Assembly: GCF_001680005.1 (NCBI RefSeq)
Contig: NC_033569.1
Span: 1,178,001-1,242,000 of the forward strand
DNA from: Plasmodium coatneyi
Taxonomy: Eukaryota; Apicomplexa; Aconoidasida; Haemosporida; Plasmodiidae
DNA: 64,000 nucleotides
Reading direction: 5' to 3'
The position numbers were made by a program, and so were the translations under genes. The notes under the pieces were generated by a model. The model was given only the letters and a program-made list of their open reading frames with translations, had not been told where the DNA came from and searched no databases. Positions 37,047 through 47,813 of the stretch are shown piece after piece (position 1 is the stretch's first letter; each line of letters opens with the position of its first letter).

Positions 37047-39245
37047 TCACTGGGGGGGCGGGTTATAACCCGGGTACGCGCCGTACTGTGCATTGGGGGC
37101 TGGTTTCGCACCGGGGTCACCACTCATCATGTTGGGAGGAGGTGGGGGTGGATGGGAATAACTCATCGGGGGATAGCTACTCCCTGGGGGGTTCACATTT
37201 TTTAGAGGAGGGCCTGGGGGATTCGTGCCCATTGGTGGAGGAACGTTCGGTGGAGTCATCACATTTGGGTTAAAATTTGAGAAGGTGTTTGTTTGGTTCA
37301 TTCCTTTGGTTACTGTGGGTCCTTGTTGGGGAGGGGTTGAGCCAAATGGGGGAGGGGGTGGAGGAGGAGGCGAAATCTGTTGTGCGTTGAAATTTGTTTT
37401 GTTCGCATTTGCACCTTGAAATTGGGCGGGTGGCATTGGGTTGCTGGGTTTGGTAAAATTCATGGTGCTGGGGCTGGCGCCGGGAAATGACGGTTGGTAA
37501 GGTGGCTGCTGTTGTGGCTGCTGTTGTGGCTGCTGTTGTGGTCCCCCAGGTGGAGGAGGGGGTCCGAGGATGCTTGGCTTATTACCCATGGGTACCCCGG
37601 ATGGTATACTTGCAGGAAATTGTGGCGCAGAGATACCTACTTGTTGTGCAGGTATCTGTGGAGGGGAATAATTCAAACCACCATAGGGGGCATTACCCTG
37701 ATCTTGTGCAACGGGAGGAGGTGGAGGAGGCGCAAGTCCTGCGGCACCAACAGGAGGACCAACAGGAGGACCACCCATGGGGTAACCTGCAACATTAGAT
37801 GTGACACTTGAAGTACTCGTTTTCTTATGTGACGGAATTAAATAATTTGGAGCCACATTTTGTTGATTCATGGTGGTGTTATTCTTCAAGGGGGGTGGCA
37901 TCATCCCTGGTGTCATTGAAGCAGTGACAGATTGACCATAGGGGTTGTTACTATTACTCGTCTGTGGAGCATTTAATGAACCTCTTACCATCCCGGGGGT
38001 GCTTACGTTGCTGTTTGGAGCCCCAACAGGGTTAACCCCTACACTATTGGGGAAGGGTTTAGCATAGTTCGTCTGGGCTGTTACAGGGTTTAAGGCATTA
38101 GGGGGTTCGTTATGAGTATCAGGGTGGTTGTTGTTGTACGATCCGCTGTAAGGGTCCACCTGGTTGGTTGTGGCTGCTCCTCCTGTATTGATTCCCTCCA
38201 CATGATCGGTAAGATTTTCCTGTTCCTCCATCTGTTCGTGCACCTTTTCATTGTCGGCCAAATTGCATACCTCTTCCCACACGCCATCCAACCCTTCTTT
38301 GTACAAGTAAGCATTTTCATTCGTGCATGCAATGGCTAGGATGGTCCCATTGGGTGACCAACACACTTTACTAATTTTCTCCTTTACCTGAATGACTTGT
38401 CCGTTCCTCCACTGGTTGTTACTTACATCCTCTACCCATAGGATTACAATGTTTTCGTCTGAGCATGAGGCAATTATGTTGGTGCTGTTATTCAGATTCG
38501 GTCTCCATGCGATGTCTTTAATAGAAGAGTTGTGTGGCCTGTCCTTCATTTGATATACCTTGTGAAATTCTTTCGTGTTGTTATCGAACATCCATATGAT
38601 CACTTGATTGTCGAAGCCTCCTGAAGCTAGTTGGAAGGTACTTGGATGATCTCCTCCCCCCCCTGCTGCTGCTGCTGCGGATGGTGGTGCTGTTCCTACT
38701 GCAGATGCTCCAGCAGTTCCTTCATTCATATGTTTATTCTTATGCGTCTTTTCCCAACTTATGCAGGCCGTTCCATTCAGGTGGGCCTTCACGCTATACT
38801 TGTTCCAGTGTCCTTCCCCATTTGATCCTTTCACTAAATCGTAGGATATAATGCTGATTTGCCCATCGGAGCAGGCACATCCTAGATGCAACCCATACTC
38901 ATGTGGAGACCACTCTATGTAGTTCACGCTACTGTTGTGTTCGTTGTTCACGTAAATTATGTCATACTTATTCATGTGTACTTCCTTGTATATTATTACG
39001 CTTTTGTCATAGGAGCAGCTCGCTAGGAGACTCCCATACTTGGGATGTGACCAACATACCTTCCACACAGCTGAGCTGTGGTCCCGCATTTCAGCTACGC
39101 ATACGGGCTCCTTCGAAAGGCTCACATCGAATATCTTTACCGTGTTGTCACTGGAACAGGTGGCCAGTTTCTTGCTGTAGTAGTCCAGCTCGCAGTCGTT
39201 GATGGCCCTTTGGTGGTTCGAGTCGAACACCACCAGTTCGTTCAT
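37047..39245 (-). CDS. SEC13: COPII coat / nuclear pore protein Sec13 with long Pro-rich tail
   Basis: Single exon, 732 residues. Residues 1-~335 are a six-bladed WD40 propeller of Sec13 type: INDCELDYYSKKLATCSSD, HSSAVWKVCWSHPKYGSLL, VNYIEWSPHEYGLHLGCAC, IKDIAWRPNLN and KVCWSPNGTILAIA follow the Sec13 blade order. Sec13 pairs with Sec31 on ER exit sites and sits in the Nup84/107 complex. An Ala/Gly insertion (AAAAAGGGG) interrupts one blade. From ~340 to the end the protein is Asn, Pro, Gln, Gly rich with Pro runs such as PPPPPPP. Plasmodium Sec13 is known to be much longer than the usual ~320 residues, with a C-terminal part compared with Sec31, and this copy fits. No membrane segment. Confidence 0.93.
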   Translation of the reverse strand: MNELVVFDSNHQRAINDCELDYYSKKLATCSSDNTVKIFDVSLSKEPVCVAEMRDHSSAVWKVCWSHPKYGSLLASCSYDKSVIIYKEVHMNKYDIIYVNNEHNSSVNYIEWSPHEYGLHLGCACSDGQISIISYDLVKGSNGEGHWNKYSVKAHLNGTACISWEKTHKNKHMNEGTAGASAVGTAPPSAAAAAGGGGDHPSTFQLASGGFDNQVIIWMFDNNTKEFHKVYQMKDRPHNSSIKDIAWRPNLNNSTNIIASCSDENIVILWVEDVSNNQWRNGQVIQVKEKISKVCWSPNGTILAIACTNENAYLYKEGLDGVWEEVCNLADNEKVHEQMEEQENLTDHVEGINTGGAATTNQVDPYSGSYNNNHPDTHNEPPNALNPVTAQTNYAKPFPNSVGVNPVGAPNSNVSTPGMVRGSLNAPQTSNSNNPYGQSVTASMTPGMMPPPLKNNTTMNQQNVAPNYLIPSHKKTSTSSVTSNVAGYPMGGPPVGPPVGAAGLAPPPPPPVAQDQGNAPYGGLNYSPPQIPAQQVGISAPQFPASIPSGVPMGNKPSILGPPPPPGGPQQQPQQQPQQQPPYQPSFPGASPSTMNFTKPSNPMPPAQFQGANANKTNFNAQQISPPPPPPPPFGSTPPQQGPTVTKGMNQTNTFSNFNPNVMTPPNVPPPMGTNPPGPPLKNVNPPGSSYPPMSYSHPPPPPPNMMSGDPGAKPAPNAQYGAYPGYNPPPQ

Positions 39246-40326
39246 CTTGCCAGGGCGGGGGGGAATTTATCTGTTTAGTTGTTAAGCTGTTCAGTTGTTA
39301 ACTGGTTGTTGGGTGGTTCGTTACGCGGCCTACCCGGCTGCTTGTTTTTTCTGCGCGCCTCAAACCCGATGCGCGAACGGACGAGTGAAAAAAAAAATGA
39401 CAAGCGGTACATACAAATACATGCGCGCAGCTTGAGTGTAGTACCCTCTTGGCACGCAACCCTTCAATTGATGATCGGTTAAGTGGCAGCGCGGCTGACC
39501 AGGGGAACAATAATACACGCATACGTTTTTGCGCTGCGCTTATGTGGTCACGCATGAGAAGGGGATGACATGCCAATGGCAATGACACCAATAAGGGGCG
39601 ACGTCTCTTTCACTTGCGGGGAATTGCCTGGCTGGGAATGTATCGCTAGGAACTTGTCGCAGTGACGCGCGCGCTTTGCTTGAGTGATGAGTAAGCAACG
39701 GAAAAAAAAAAAAAAAAAAAAAAAAAAAGAAGCGATAAACAAGGGGGCAGCAATATTACATGTTTATATATGTTCGCAAATCTGCATACGTGCGCACTGC
39801 GCGGAGGAATTTGTTTCTCTTCCCCGCTTGGCGTTTTTTCAAAGGGAAGATTTTTTTTTTTTTTTTTTTTTTTAAAAGTGCACTCGCCTGAACAGGTGTT
39901 AACGACTCACCAAAATGAGGGGAGGCATCATATAATCATAGGTATGAGTTGTGAGCGAGTTGTTGTGATTGTTTAGGTAGTATAACCCCAACGGGGGGAA
40001 GGCCACTTCGCGGTATCCCCAGGTGACGGGCAAATGTGCGGCGGGGGAGAAAAAAGGATCTTTGCTGCAACATATACAGAAGGAGATGATGTTTTCGCTC
40101 CTAATGTTTAAAAAAAAAAAAACGTGGCAAGCTATGACGCATAAGATTCGATCATGGGAAATGACAGAGTGGCAGACCATAATTCAATTCGTTCGGGGGA
40201 ATGTTCCCCAGGGGGGGATCGTAGGTATACGAATCAACAGTTGTACGAATTAGCAGTTGCGCGAATTAGCAGCTGCATGTGCATCTCCCCCATATGATGA
40301 CTCATCGAAGGTACACCTTCCCCGTG
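39246..40326. other. Intergenic region upstream of Sec13
   Basis: Sec13 promoter and the 3' flank of the methyltransferase gene. Contains A28 near 39700 and T23 near 39850. A 76-aa frame at 40023-40253 plus begins with GTG and was not accepted. Confidence 0.5.
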
Positions 40327-41737
40327 TCAGTCGCGACGCTCAAATATAGCCAGGAAAAACCCATCCATGGATTTAGATTGGGGCAACGAATGGAATGGCG
40401 GTTCGGACAAAAATAAGTTGTGCTTTTCGCAAAAGTACTTGACTTGGTGAACGTTCTCTGCGTCCAAAATGCTACAAGTGATATAAACGATTTTCCCATT
40501 TTTTTTCACGTAAAGTAAAGCCTGTTGGAAAATTTGTCTCTGCAGATTAACGTAGTCGTAGAGCTTGCTGTTGCTGTACTTGTGTTTCATTTCTGGGTTC
40601 CTCCTTAAGGCACCTGTTCCGGTGCAGGGGGCATCCACGATAACCGTATCCATGTAGCCAACTAATTTTTTCAACAATATGTGATTGCTATTCAGGAGAA
40701 TATAATTTTGAATGCCTGCTCTCCTCAGTCGAACTTTCGCTTGGGAGAGCATCTTATCTCGTATGTCATGGAGGTAGATCTTTCCTGTGTTATCCATTGT
40801 TGGTGAAAAAGCCAATGTTTTTCCTCCTGACCCTGCACAGAAATCTAATACCTTGTAACCTGGTTGGACAGGTATCTTTGAGCTAACTATTTGGCTAGCT
40901 TCATCCTGAATTTCAAAGTAGCCCTTATTGTATTCGTAGTTATTTTTTAAAACACAGCTTTTTGTTAATAGCAATCCTTGTGGGGAATTCACACACTTTT
41001 CCACTGACACTCCTTTGCTCATTAGAAGTTTGTATAGGTCGTTTCGGGAAATTTTATTTGTGTTCACTCGTAGGAAAACTGGCGCCTTTTCGTTCAGAAT
41101 CGACATGAGCGTGTGACTTTTCTTCTCTCCGTAACAGTTGACCAGCTGCTCGTATAGCTCCTTCGGGAACGAGTACCGCACGTGCGCGGGGATTTTCTCG
41201 TTGTTCATTTCGTACTTCCATCTGTGGGGTGGGTAGTATGTGTGGTGCAAGGTGAATGGAATAATGGAAGAAAATTGTGCAGTTGCATGCGCTCTAATCG
41301 GGTGAGCGCTGCATGGATGCTATGTCAACGCGGTTAGAACGCCGCTTCGGGAAAACCGACTTGTCCGAGGAAAAGTACGTCTTAATCACGTTGGTGTATA
41401 GCGGAGACGGGGCGGATAAATAGGAAAGGAGTGTCTTGTTACGCATTATGTTATATACGTGCTCCGAAATGAACGGCTTGTCTCTGTTCTTTATGTTGTT
41501 CCCCTTGAAGTATAGGCGCATGTAAATGTCCAGGGGGGACATGAAGTTGAAGCCATTCAGCGCATTTTCGATGTGCCGCAGTCTGGTGCTGTTCATTATT
41601 ATGTCTGGGTTTTGCAGAGTTAGCAGGGTAGTGGTGCTGCTGAGGGGGAAGAGTTTGTCACCTCCGGCGTGTGCACATGCTCGGAAAAAAAAAAAAACAG
41701 TTGCAAGCAGTTGCAAGCGGTTCGGTAAGAGTGGCAT
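40327..41737 (-). CDS. NOL1/NOP2/Sun (RsmB-like) RNA m5C methyltransferase
   Basis: Best model has exons (41737 or 41596)-41379 and 41221-40327; ATG 41596 gives about 370 residues and ATG 41737 about 417. The N-terminal part (IENALNGFNF...RDKPFISEHVYNIMR) resembles the NusB-like domain found before RsmB-type enzymes. The catalytic domain has all expected motifs: LDFCAGSGGKTLAF for S-adenosylmethionine, DAPCTGTGALRRNPE with one cysteine, and VYITCSILDAEN with the other. Such enzymes methylate cytosine 5 of rRNA or tRNA using these two cysteines. The donor AC/GTACTT is the only one I found in the required phase 2, so the exon join is less sure than the domain call. The longer start would give a hydrophobic leader partly built from a T-run, so it may be intron; organelle targeting is therefore undecided. 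Confidence 0.85.
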
Positions 41738-42784
41738 GCACGCTGAGCTAGTGTGACGCCCCAATTTGTGGAGACGTTAAAAAAAGGCGACTTTTTTTTT
41801 TGAGGAAAGCACTACGTGCGTTCTGTCCAGCTGTGCATACGTCTACAAAGCTACGTGGTGCTACGTAAAACGGTTGGAGAGCATACATAGGTACATTCAT
41901 TTTTTTTTCTGCTCAAAGTGGCTGTCCCATCCGATTGGACATAGAATTATACTTCCCGCATGCTGCCTCCCTGGGGAAAGTAAACAAACAGAGACCTCCC
42001 TCCTGCGATGTGCAGTTGGGCAGGTGAAACGGCGCATAATACCATTTGGTGTTCTCCAAAATGGGGAGAACAAAATGGCGGCACGACTTACGCTCGGTGT
42101 GGACTGCACAGTACTCCGCGGCAATGATTTACTCGAAAAGGAGAGAGAAAAAAAACAAACATACGTTCACAAAGGTGAACTTAAAAATGAGCGACGTTGT
42201 GTGACCCTTCCTCCAGCTAAACAACGCACAGGAGGAACTAACCTAACAACGGGATTTCTCATCAGAAAAAAAAAAAAAAAAAAAAAAAAATAGCCACCTT
42301 TTTTTTTTTTTTTTTTTTTTTCTATTTGCCCATTTATTTGTTCCCCAAATTGATCAGCAAGAGGACACTCCAGAAAGAACAAAACCGCGCGGGATAAAAA
42401 AAAAAAAAAAAAACTCCCGACCTACCAGTCACGATAGATAAATACCCTTTGCGAATAAAATAAATGTCACATCAGAACGGGCTCGGCGAATGTGAACGAA
42501 TAGAAATACGTATTCATGATTATATTTACCTAATGATGCTCCCCCATTTTTGTGATAATGCGCTTCTTCCCGTTCCACTGGTACCACCGACTTGGTTAAT
42601 GGAAGGAAGTATCCCCACGGCGGATTCGCCCACAATCTCCGTCCTGCGTGACGCAGAAAGGTGAAGCAACTTTGGTGGCGGCGTCATTTTCACGTTTTTA
42701 CGCAGCTTACGTGGTATATAGCCCCAGGCAAAGGTACGCCTTCGCTGCAACCACCCGAAGAGGTAACCCCCCCGAAGCGGCCCA
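41738..42784. other. Divergent promoter region
   Basis: Lies between the methyltransferase (minus) and the WD gene (plus), so it carries both promoters. Contains adjacent A26 and T24 tracts at 42265-42325 that could form an A/T cruciform, and another A17 at 42395. No gene accepted. Confidence 0.5.
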
Positions 42785-44071
42785 ATGGAGCAGGTGAAGA
42801 TCCTCGCCCTGTACGACAACCAAGACATCGTGCTACTAAACGCCGAGAACGAACGATGCGAAAACAAATTCGAGGCCCCCGTGAAGGACACGGAGAAGAA
42901 GATCTGCCAACTCAGAAATGGTAGCTTCCTCCTGTTGAATGTGAATAAAAAAGTGGTGTCCAAATATGTGTGCACGAAAAGTGCCCCCATTTCCACTAAG
43001 CACATGCGCGTACAGTTGAATGTGATCAGGCTGACAAGCAATGAAAAAATAATTATCGGAGGAGACAAACTTGGCAACGTATACGTATGGTCCGCTCTGT
43101 CAGGATTATTAATAAATTCCTTTCAAGCGCATTATGGTATAGTGAAGGATATAATAATTGACCAAATAGCCAACGTGCTCTACACATACAGTGATGACAA
43201 TGTTGTGCATGTGTACAATTTACCTGACCTGTTCAGAAAAAAAAAAATTACTCCATTGCTACGATATCAACACAGCATAAATGCAACAATAACTCAGATT
43301 CTTTCGGTGACGCCAAATGTGTACGGATCGTACTACTCCTTGGTGACCCTTACAACAAATGGGACGATACATGTGTGGGGATTGAAGTCGAAGGAGCCAA
43401 CTCACATATTGAAGACGCACTCGGAGAACTGCACATACATTTGCACGAATGACCCGTTCAACACGCATTTGTATCTCTGCAGAGGGAATAAAATATTTCG
43501 CATCCCTTTCTCCCAGTTTGACCAGAGGGAGGCAAATTCTTCTGCGCAAGTGAGTCAGCCAGTCCACCCTGAAGAGCAACGCGCGGAGGAAAAACTATCC
43601 TTATATGGTGACTACGTTGAGGTGAAAAATGCAACAACTGATCACCTGCAGGGAAGCACTTCCCGAAAAGGCGAATCGCAAGTGAACTTCAAAAACTGCA
43701 CGACCTTCGTTGGACACAAAAGTCAAGTAATAAAATGCCACGTAAATAACAAAAAAGAAAACATGGTCTCCCTAGCGAGGGACGGAATAAAAATATGGGA
43801 TCTTTTCAACTGCTACGCTGTGAAAACGCTAAAATATGGAGAAAACATCATTGACTTTTTTATTCCATTTGTTGGTAAGCAGTCCATAAATTCTTCCTCC
43901 TATTTTTTGGAGTTTCCTAACCTCCTCCTCGAATGTGAAAACGACGTCAAGGTGCACAACGTTGCTCCTCCTGATGTTTGTGAGGGTAACAGTTACAGTG
44001 GCGCGCTCGCAGATCGGGATGAAAATTTGTTACTTCAAATGGGAACCATGTTCTCCGGGCTGGAAGATTGA
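42785..44071 (+). CDS. WD-repeat protein, IPI3/WDR18-like
   Basis: Single exon, 428 residues, ATG 42785. The WD repeats are divergent. The order fits WDR18/IPI3: GGDKLGNVYVWSALSGLLI followed by SFQAHYGIV (human has the RHYQDV equivalent), a blade with GTIHVWGLKSKEPTHILK, a segment LYLCRGNKIFRIPFSQFD (human CGGSEGSIFQVDLF), then after an insertion TTFVGHKSQVIKCHV and DGIKIWDLFNCYAVKTLK. IPI3/WDR18 belongs to the Rix1/PELP1-TEX10-WDR18 complex of 60S maturation. The best evidence is this blade order, not strong identity, so another WD40 function remains possible. It is divergent from the RNA methyltransferase. Confidence 0.6.
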   Translation: MEQVKILALYDNQDIVLLNAENERCENKFEAPVKDTEKKICQLRNGSFLLLNVNKKVVSKYVCTKSAPISTKHMRVQLNVIRLTSNEKIIIGGDKLGNVYVWSALSGLLINSFQAHYGIVKDIIIDQIANVLYTYSDDNVVHVYNLPDLFRKKKITPLLRYQHSINATITQILSVTPNVYGSYYSLVTLTTNGTIHVWGLKSKEPTHILKTHSENCTYICTNDPFNTHLYLCRGNKIFRIPFSQFDQREANSSAQVSQPVHPEEQRAEEKLSLYGDYVEVKNATTDHLQGSTSRKGESQVNFKNCTTFVGHKSQVIKCHVNNKKENMVSLARDGIKIWDLFNCYAVKTLKYGENIIDFFIPFVGKQSINSSSYFLEFPNLLLECENDVKVHNVAPPDVCEGNSYSGALADRDENLLLQMGTMFSGLED

Positions 44072-44689
44072 CCATTTTAACCGTCCTGGGGGAATTTCGC
44101 AAAATGAGGAAATTTCAGAATGGCCGCAGTGAAAGGCATAATTTTACGAGCTGCACATATTTGGACCCCACACAGTTACACACACGCACACCCCTGGGGA
44201 ATGTTCAACGGGGGAGGAAAATATAACAGAAAAAGAAGTACCCCTAAATGGGTCACTTCAATTGCGAACGGAGGGATTCCCCACTTTGAGGTGAACGCAC
44301 AAAGGGGATACAGTCATCATGGCCACGCGTACCGTACCACCCCTCACGCATAGAAAAGAATGAGAAGGAACTTCACAGAGCGGATACCCAGCATGGTTTA
44401 CTCCCCCCTCCCTTATGAAGAAAAATCCAACAGTTGTGAGTCACCTCTTTGTACTCACTGCACGCACAGTTCATCAAACATGGACGACATGTGGCGCCTG
44501 CATATGGGGATACCCTTAGTTGGGTCATCCTTTTTTTTTTTTTTACTGTATTTTTTATTTTCACTTTTTATTTTTGCTTTATTTTTTATTATCATCCCTT
44601 CTTGCGAACGCGCAGTGTGCTTGGCGCACGGCGTTGCGACTCCACTCCGCCATCCCGTTATACCACCCAGCTATTTCCTTAACTGCTTC

Positions 44690-44720
<31 letters not shown>

Positions 44721-45032
44721 CCGAGAATGATTGTTCATACTTAGATTTGTCAATGCCACCCGTGCAAAGGGCAGATTTGCTTTTCTCCATCCTGCACATG
44801 CGAACACCTTTTGTGTATCTCCTTTCCTACTCGCACATGTAGAGATTGTAAAAAAAAAAAAAAAAAAAAATAAATAAAATAATTTGCTGCTCCCATTCGA
44901 GTTTTGTTAATTTTTTTTTTTTAAGGGAGATACTGAGGAGCCTACCACCACGTTCTCTTCCCTGAGGCCCATTTCAACGCCACCCACGGCTTTTCCCCCT
45001 CTTTCAATTTGCACAAATCCAGGCGAAAAAAA
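44072..45032. other. Intergenic region upstream of HslV
   Basis: Contains T27 near 44692-44720 and A21 near 44850. No coding exon recognised; carries the WD gene 3' UTR and HslV promoter. Confidence 0.55.
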
Positions 45033-46349
45033 ATGTTTGTAAGGCACCTCTCAGGATTGCTTAGGGTTCCTCCGGCGATCGGCCGAGCGGCACAGGTGGG
45101 AATGAACAGCACGTCTCAGCAGGTGTTCTCATCTCGGATAGTTGCCTTTGCATTCCCACGGGGGGTATTACCCCATCTTCGCTTCCACACATCTTGGCTT
45201 CCTGCCCCCCCCTACAGAGAAACTACTTCGCCCCCACGGGAAGGCTCCTCCCGCCACGACATGGCACGACCATACTGTGCGTCCGTAAGAACAACGAAGT
45301 GGTAAGTGAATCCCGAAGGGGAAGAGAATGCAAAGTCACGACGGGGGGCGCAGCAGTGTGGAAAATGACCCTTTGCATTGCCACCAGAAAAATGAGTGCA
45401 TCCCCTCGTTACTTCCCCGCAAGAGCTACAAAGGAGAAAAAAAAAAAAAAGAAAAAGTTAAGGCGTTATAACACACAGACACGTTAACCTTTCCCCCCCT
45501 TTCAGTGTCTAATTGGAGATGGCATGGTTTCCCAAGGAACAATGGTAAGCGTCGACATTTTACCCCCAGCTTTGTATTTTAACTGCAAAGTGGGGGTGAC
45601 GCTCATTTTGCCAGTTCTAACCTCATCATTTTGCTGTCCAACATGTTCACGCGTATCAATAGACTCACTGGCATGCATATTTACGTGATTGTGCTTTTTT
45701 TTCTTTTCACTTCCTTTTTATTCCTTCACCGCTTTGGACGTCCTTCCCCCCGCCAGATCGTCAAAGGGAACGCAAAAAAAATAAGAAGGCTGAAGGATAA
45801 CATTTTGATGGGGTTCGCCGGGGCGACGGCCGACTGCTTTACCCTGCTGGATAAGTTCGAAACGAAAATCGACGAATACCCAAGTGAGTCCTCCTCGTTA
45901 AGGCGGATCACCGCGCGTGTACGGCGTTGCCACTCGGTGTCTAAGCGCATTATTGAAGCGCACTATGGAAGAACCTTTACACGTGCGCTGATCACAATTC
46001 ATCCCTCCCCCTTTTTTTTCCCCTTTTACTACGAGCAGATCAGCTTCTCCGCAGCTGCGTCGAACTAGCCAAGTTGTGGAGAACCGACAGGTACCTGCGA
46101 CACCTGGAGGCAGTCCTAATAGTGGCAGACAAAGACGTGCTGTTGGAGGTAACTGGTAACGGAGACGTTTTGGAACCATCTGGAAATGTCCTGGGCACAG
46201 GATCGGGGGGGCCATATGCCATAGCAGCAGCCAGGGCACTCTACGACGTGGAGAATCTCAGCGCCAAGGACATCGCCTACAAAGCAATGAACATTGCTGC
46301 GGATATGTGTTGCCACACGAACAACAATTTTATATGCGAAACGCTTTAA
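45033..46349 (+). CDS. HslV: HslV/ClpQ threonine protease subunit, mitochondrial
   Basis: Five exons, 45033..45095, 45218..45301, 45506..45544, 45757..45883 and 46039..46349; phases 0,0,0,1 all fit and the product is 207 residues. A prosequence of about 36 residues ends ...PRHG and the catalytic threonine opens TTILCVRKNNEV, exactly as in bacterial HslV. Further blocks: CLIGDGMVSQG, VKGNAKKIRRL, GFAGATADCFTLLDKFE, ELAKLWRTDRYLRHLEAVL, GNGDVLEP and GSGGPYAIAAARAL. HslV forms a dodecameric peptidase activated by the HslU (ClpY) ATPase. In Plasmodium it is mitochondrial and retained from the endosymbiont; the basic N-terminal leader MFVRHLSGLLRVPPAIGR fits that. The host lacks it, hence past interest as a drug target. 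Confidence 0.97.
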
Positions 46350-47813
46350 TGTGTTGTCAACGCGCGGGCACACATAGTCAAGTAGTGTCCCATTTATAAG
46401 TGTTATTTTTTTTTTTTCACGCGGAATAGTAAACTTTTGTCCCTTTTAAAAAATTGTTCCCACCAAAATGTGGCACCAAATGGGTGTCTTTTTTTTGAGA
46501 CCCTTCCCGGGAAGGTTATAACGAAATAGGTCTGAAAAATGGTTGTTATGTTGGGATGGAAAAAAAAAAAAAAAAAAGACACTCGTAAAGCGAACTTCCT
46601 TCTTTCATCACCTGAACAGGCATAAACAGCGGATGAAGGTGAAGAGGCTTTTCCGTGCAAATAATTGTACATATGTGGGGACATGGTTAATCCTCCTTTT
46701 TTTGTGGGACGTTAGAAGCGGGTAAATGCGATTGGAACAGAGTGAAGCGCTTCGAAAGGAAGAAACGAAAGACAATCTGGGGAAAAGATGTATCCCCCCA
46801 GGGTTCCCTCACTTTTTTGCAGAAAATAGATACTTCCCTGCTCGAACGGCAAATTGGCTTCCCTCCCCCTAAATGATCAAGCAGTTTCCCTTCCTTATGT
46901 CTACAGCCGTCACTGCTCCATTTACGCGTGAAAATTTCTGAACGTTCAGAAATATGCACACATTTTACCTTGCCCGTTCAGGTGAAATAAGTTGCACCAG
47001 TTTGCAACGGGGGGAGGTGTACACATGCGTATACGCGTCTAATAACGTGTAAACGCGTGAATGCGTTGCTCACACATAAACACCCCCCCCGCGGAAGTAG
47101 AAATGCAAAGTGGCAAGGACAGAACAGGAAGGGAAAAAAAGTGCAGAAAAAGAAAAAAAAAAACAGCCAAAAGGAAGTGGGAAAAAATAGCCAAAAAGAA
47201 AGTGGAAAAAAAATAGCCAAAAAGAAAGTGCAAAAAAATAGCCAAAAAAAAGTGGGAAAAAAAAAAAAAAAACAACATCACTGCTGACCTTTCGCTAGCC
47301 ACCCTTTTAACCGCTGGAAAAAGTGAAGAAGTCCAGCGCGGGCTAAATGGTCATTATGTCTGTTGCCTTTTTGGCAGAAACTTGTTTTATTTATCCTTTT
47401 AACTCCTTACGGAAGTTTACACCTGTTTTGGGGAAATTCAATTATATGTTTATGTTAAGGGGGGCACGCACAACATGCAGTGAGCATCTTTTTTTTTGTT
47501 TTATTTTCCCAATTGTTGTTACTTTTTCGATAGCAATTAAGCTACATTTCTGATTTGCAAGTGTTCGCATGTGTGTTGTGTGTATGTCTTTTTTTTTTTT
47601 TTTTAATCCCATGTAAGCAGCCCAGATGACATTGCACAATTTAGCCACATGTGCGTGAAATTATTTCGCAGTCCCTCCCCTTTTCTTTTTAACCTTTCCA
47701 TTTTGTTACCAATTTGAGCATTCCACTGCTTAGCCGGTGCGTTTGTCATTGGACATGTGCCCACGAACGTACACATCCACAACCGCGCAACTCTTCATAC
47801 CTTTTCGACCCCA
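46350..47813. other. Intergenic region between HslV and the next gene
   Basis: 1.46 kb with many A/T runs and a purine-rich tandem repeat (separate entry). No recognised exon; it must contain the HslV 3' end and promoter of the gene at 47814. Confidence 0.5.
47130..47272. repeat. Tandem AGCCAAAAAGAAAGTG repeat
   Basis: About five copies of a 22-27 base unit (AGCCAAAAAGAAAGTGGAAA and variants) ending in a pure A run; nearly all purine on the plus strand. Confidence 0.8.

Noticed and set aside
40023..40253. 76-aa frame between Sec13 and the methyltransferase
   Set aside because: It starts with GTG, passes through an A13 run, and has no splice partner or recognisable motif; amphipathic look could be chance.
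42075..42293. Possible small exon beginning MAARLTLGVDCTVL upstream of the WD gene
   Set aside because: It ends in a poly-A lysine run and I found no downstream exon in phase; the WD gene has a good start of its own.
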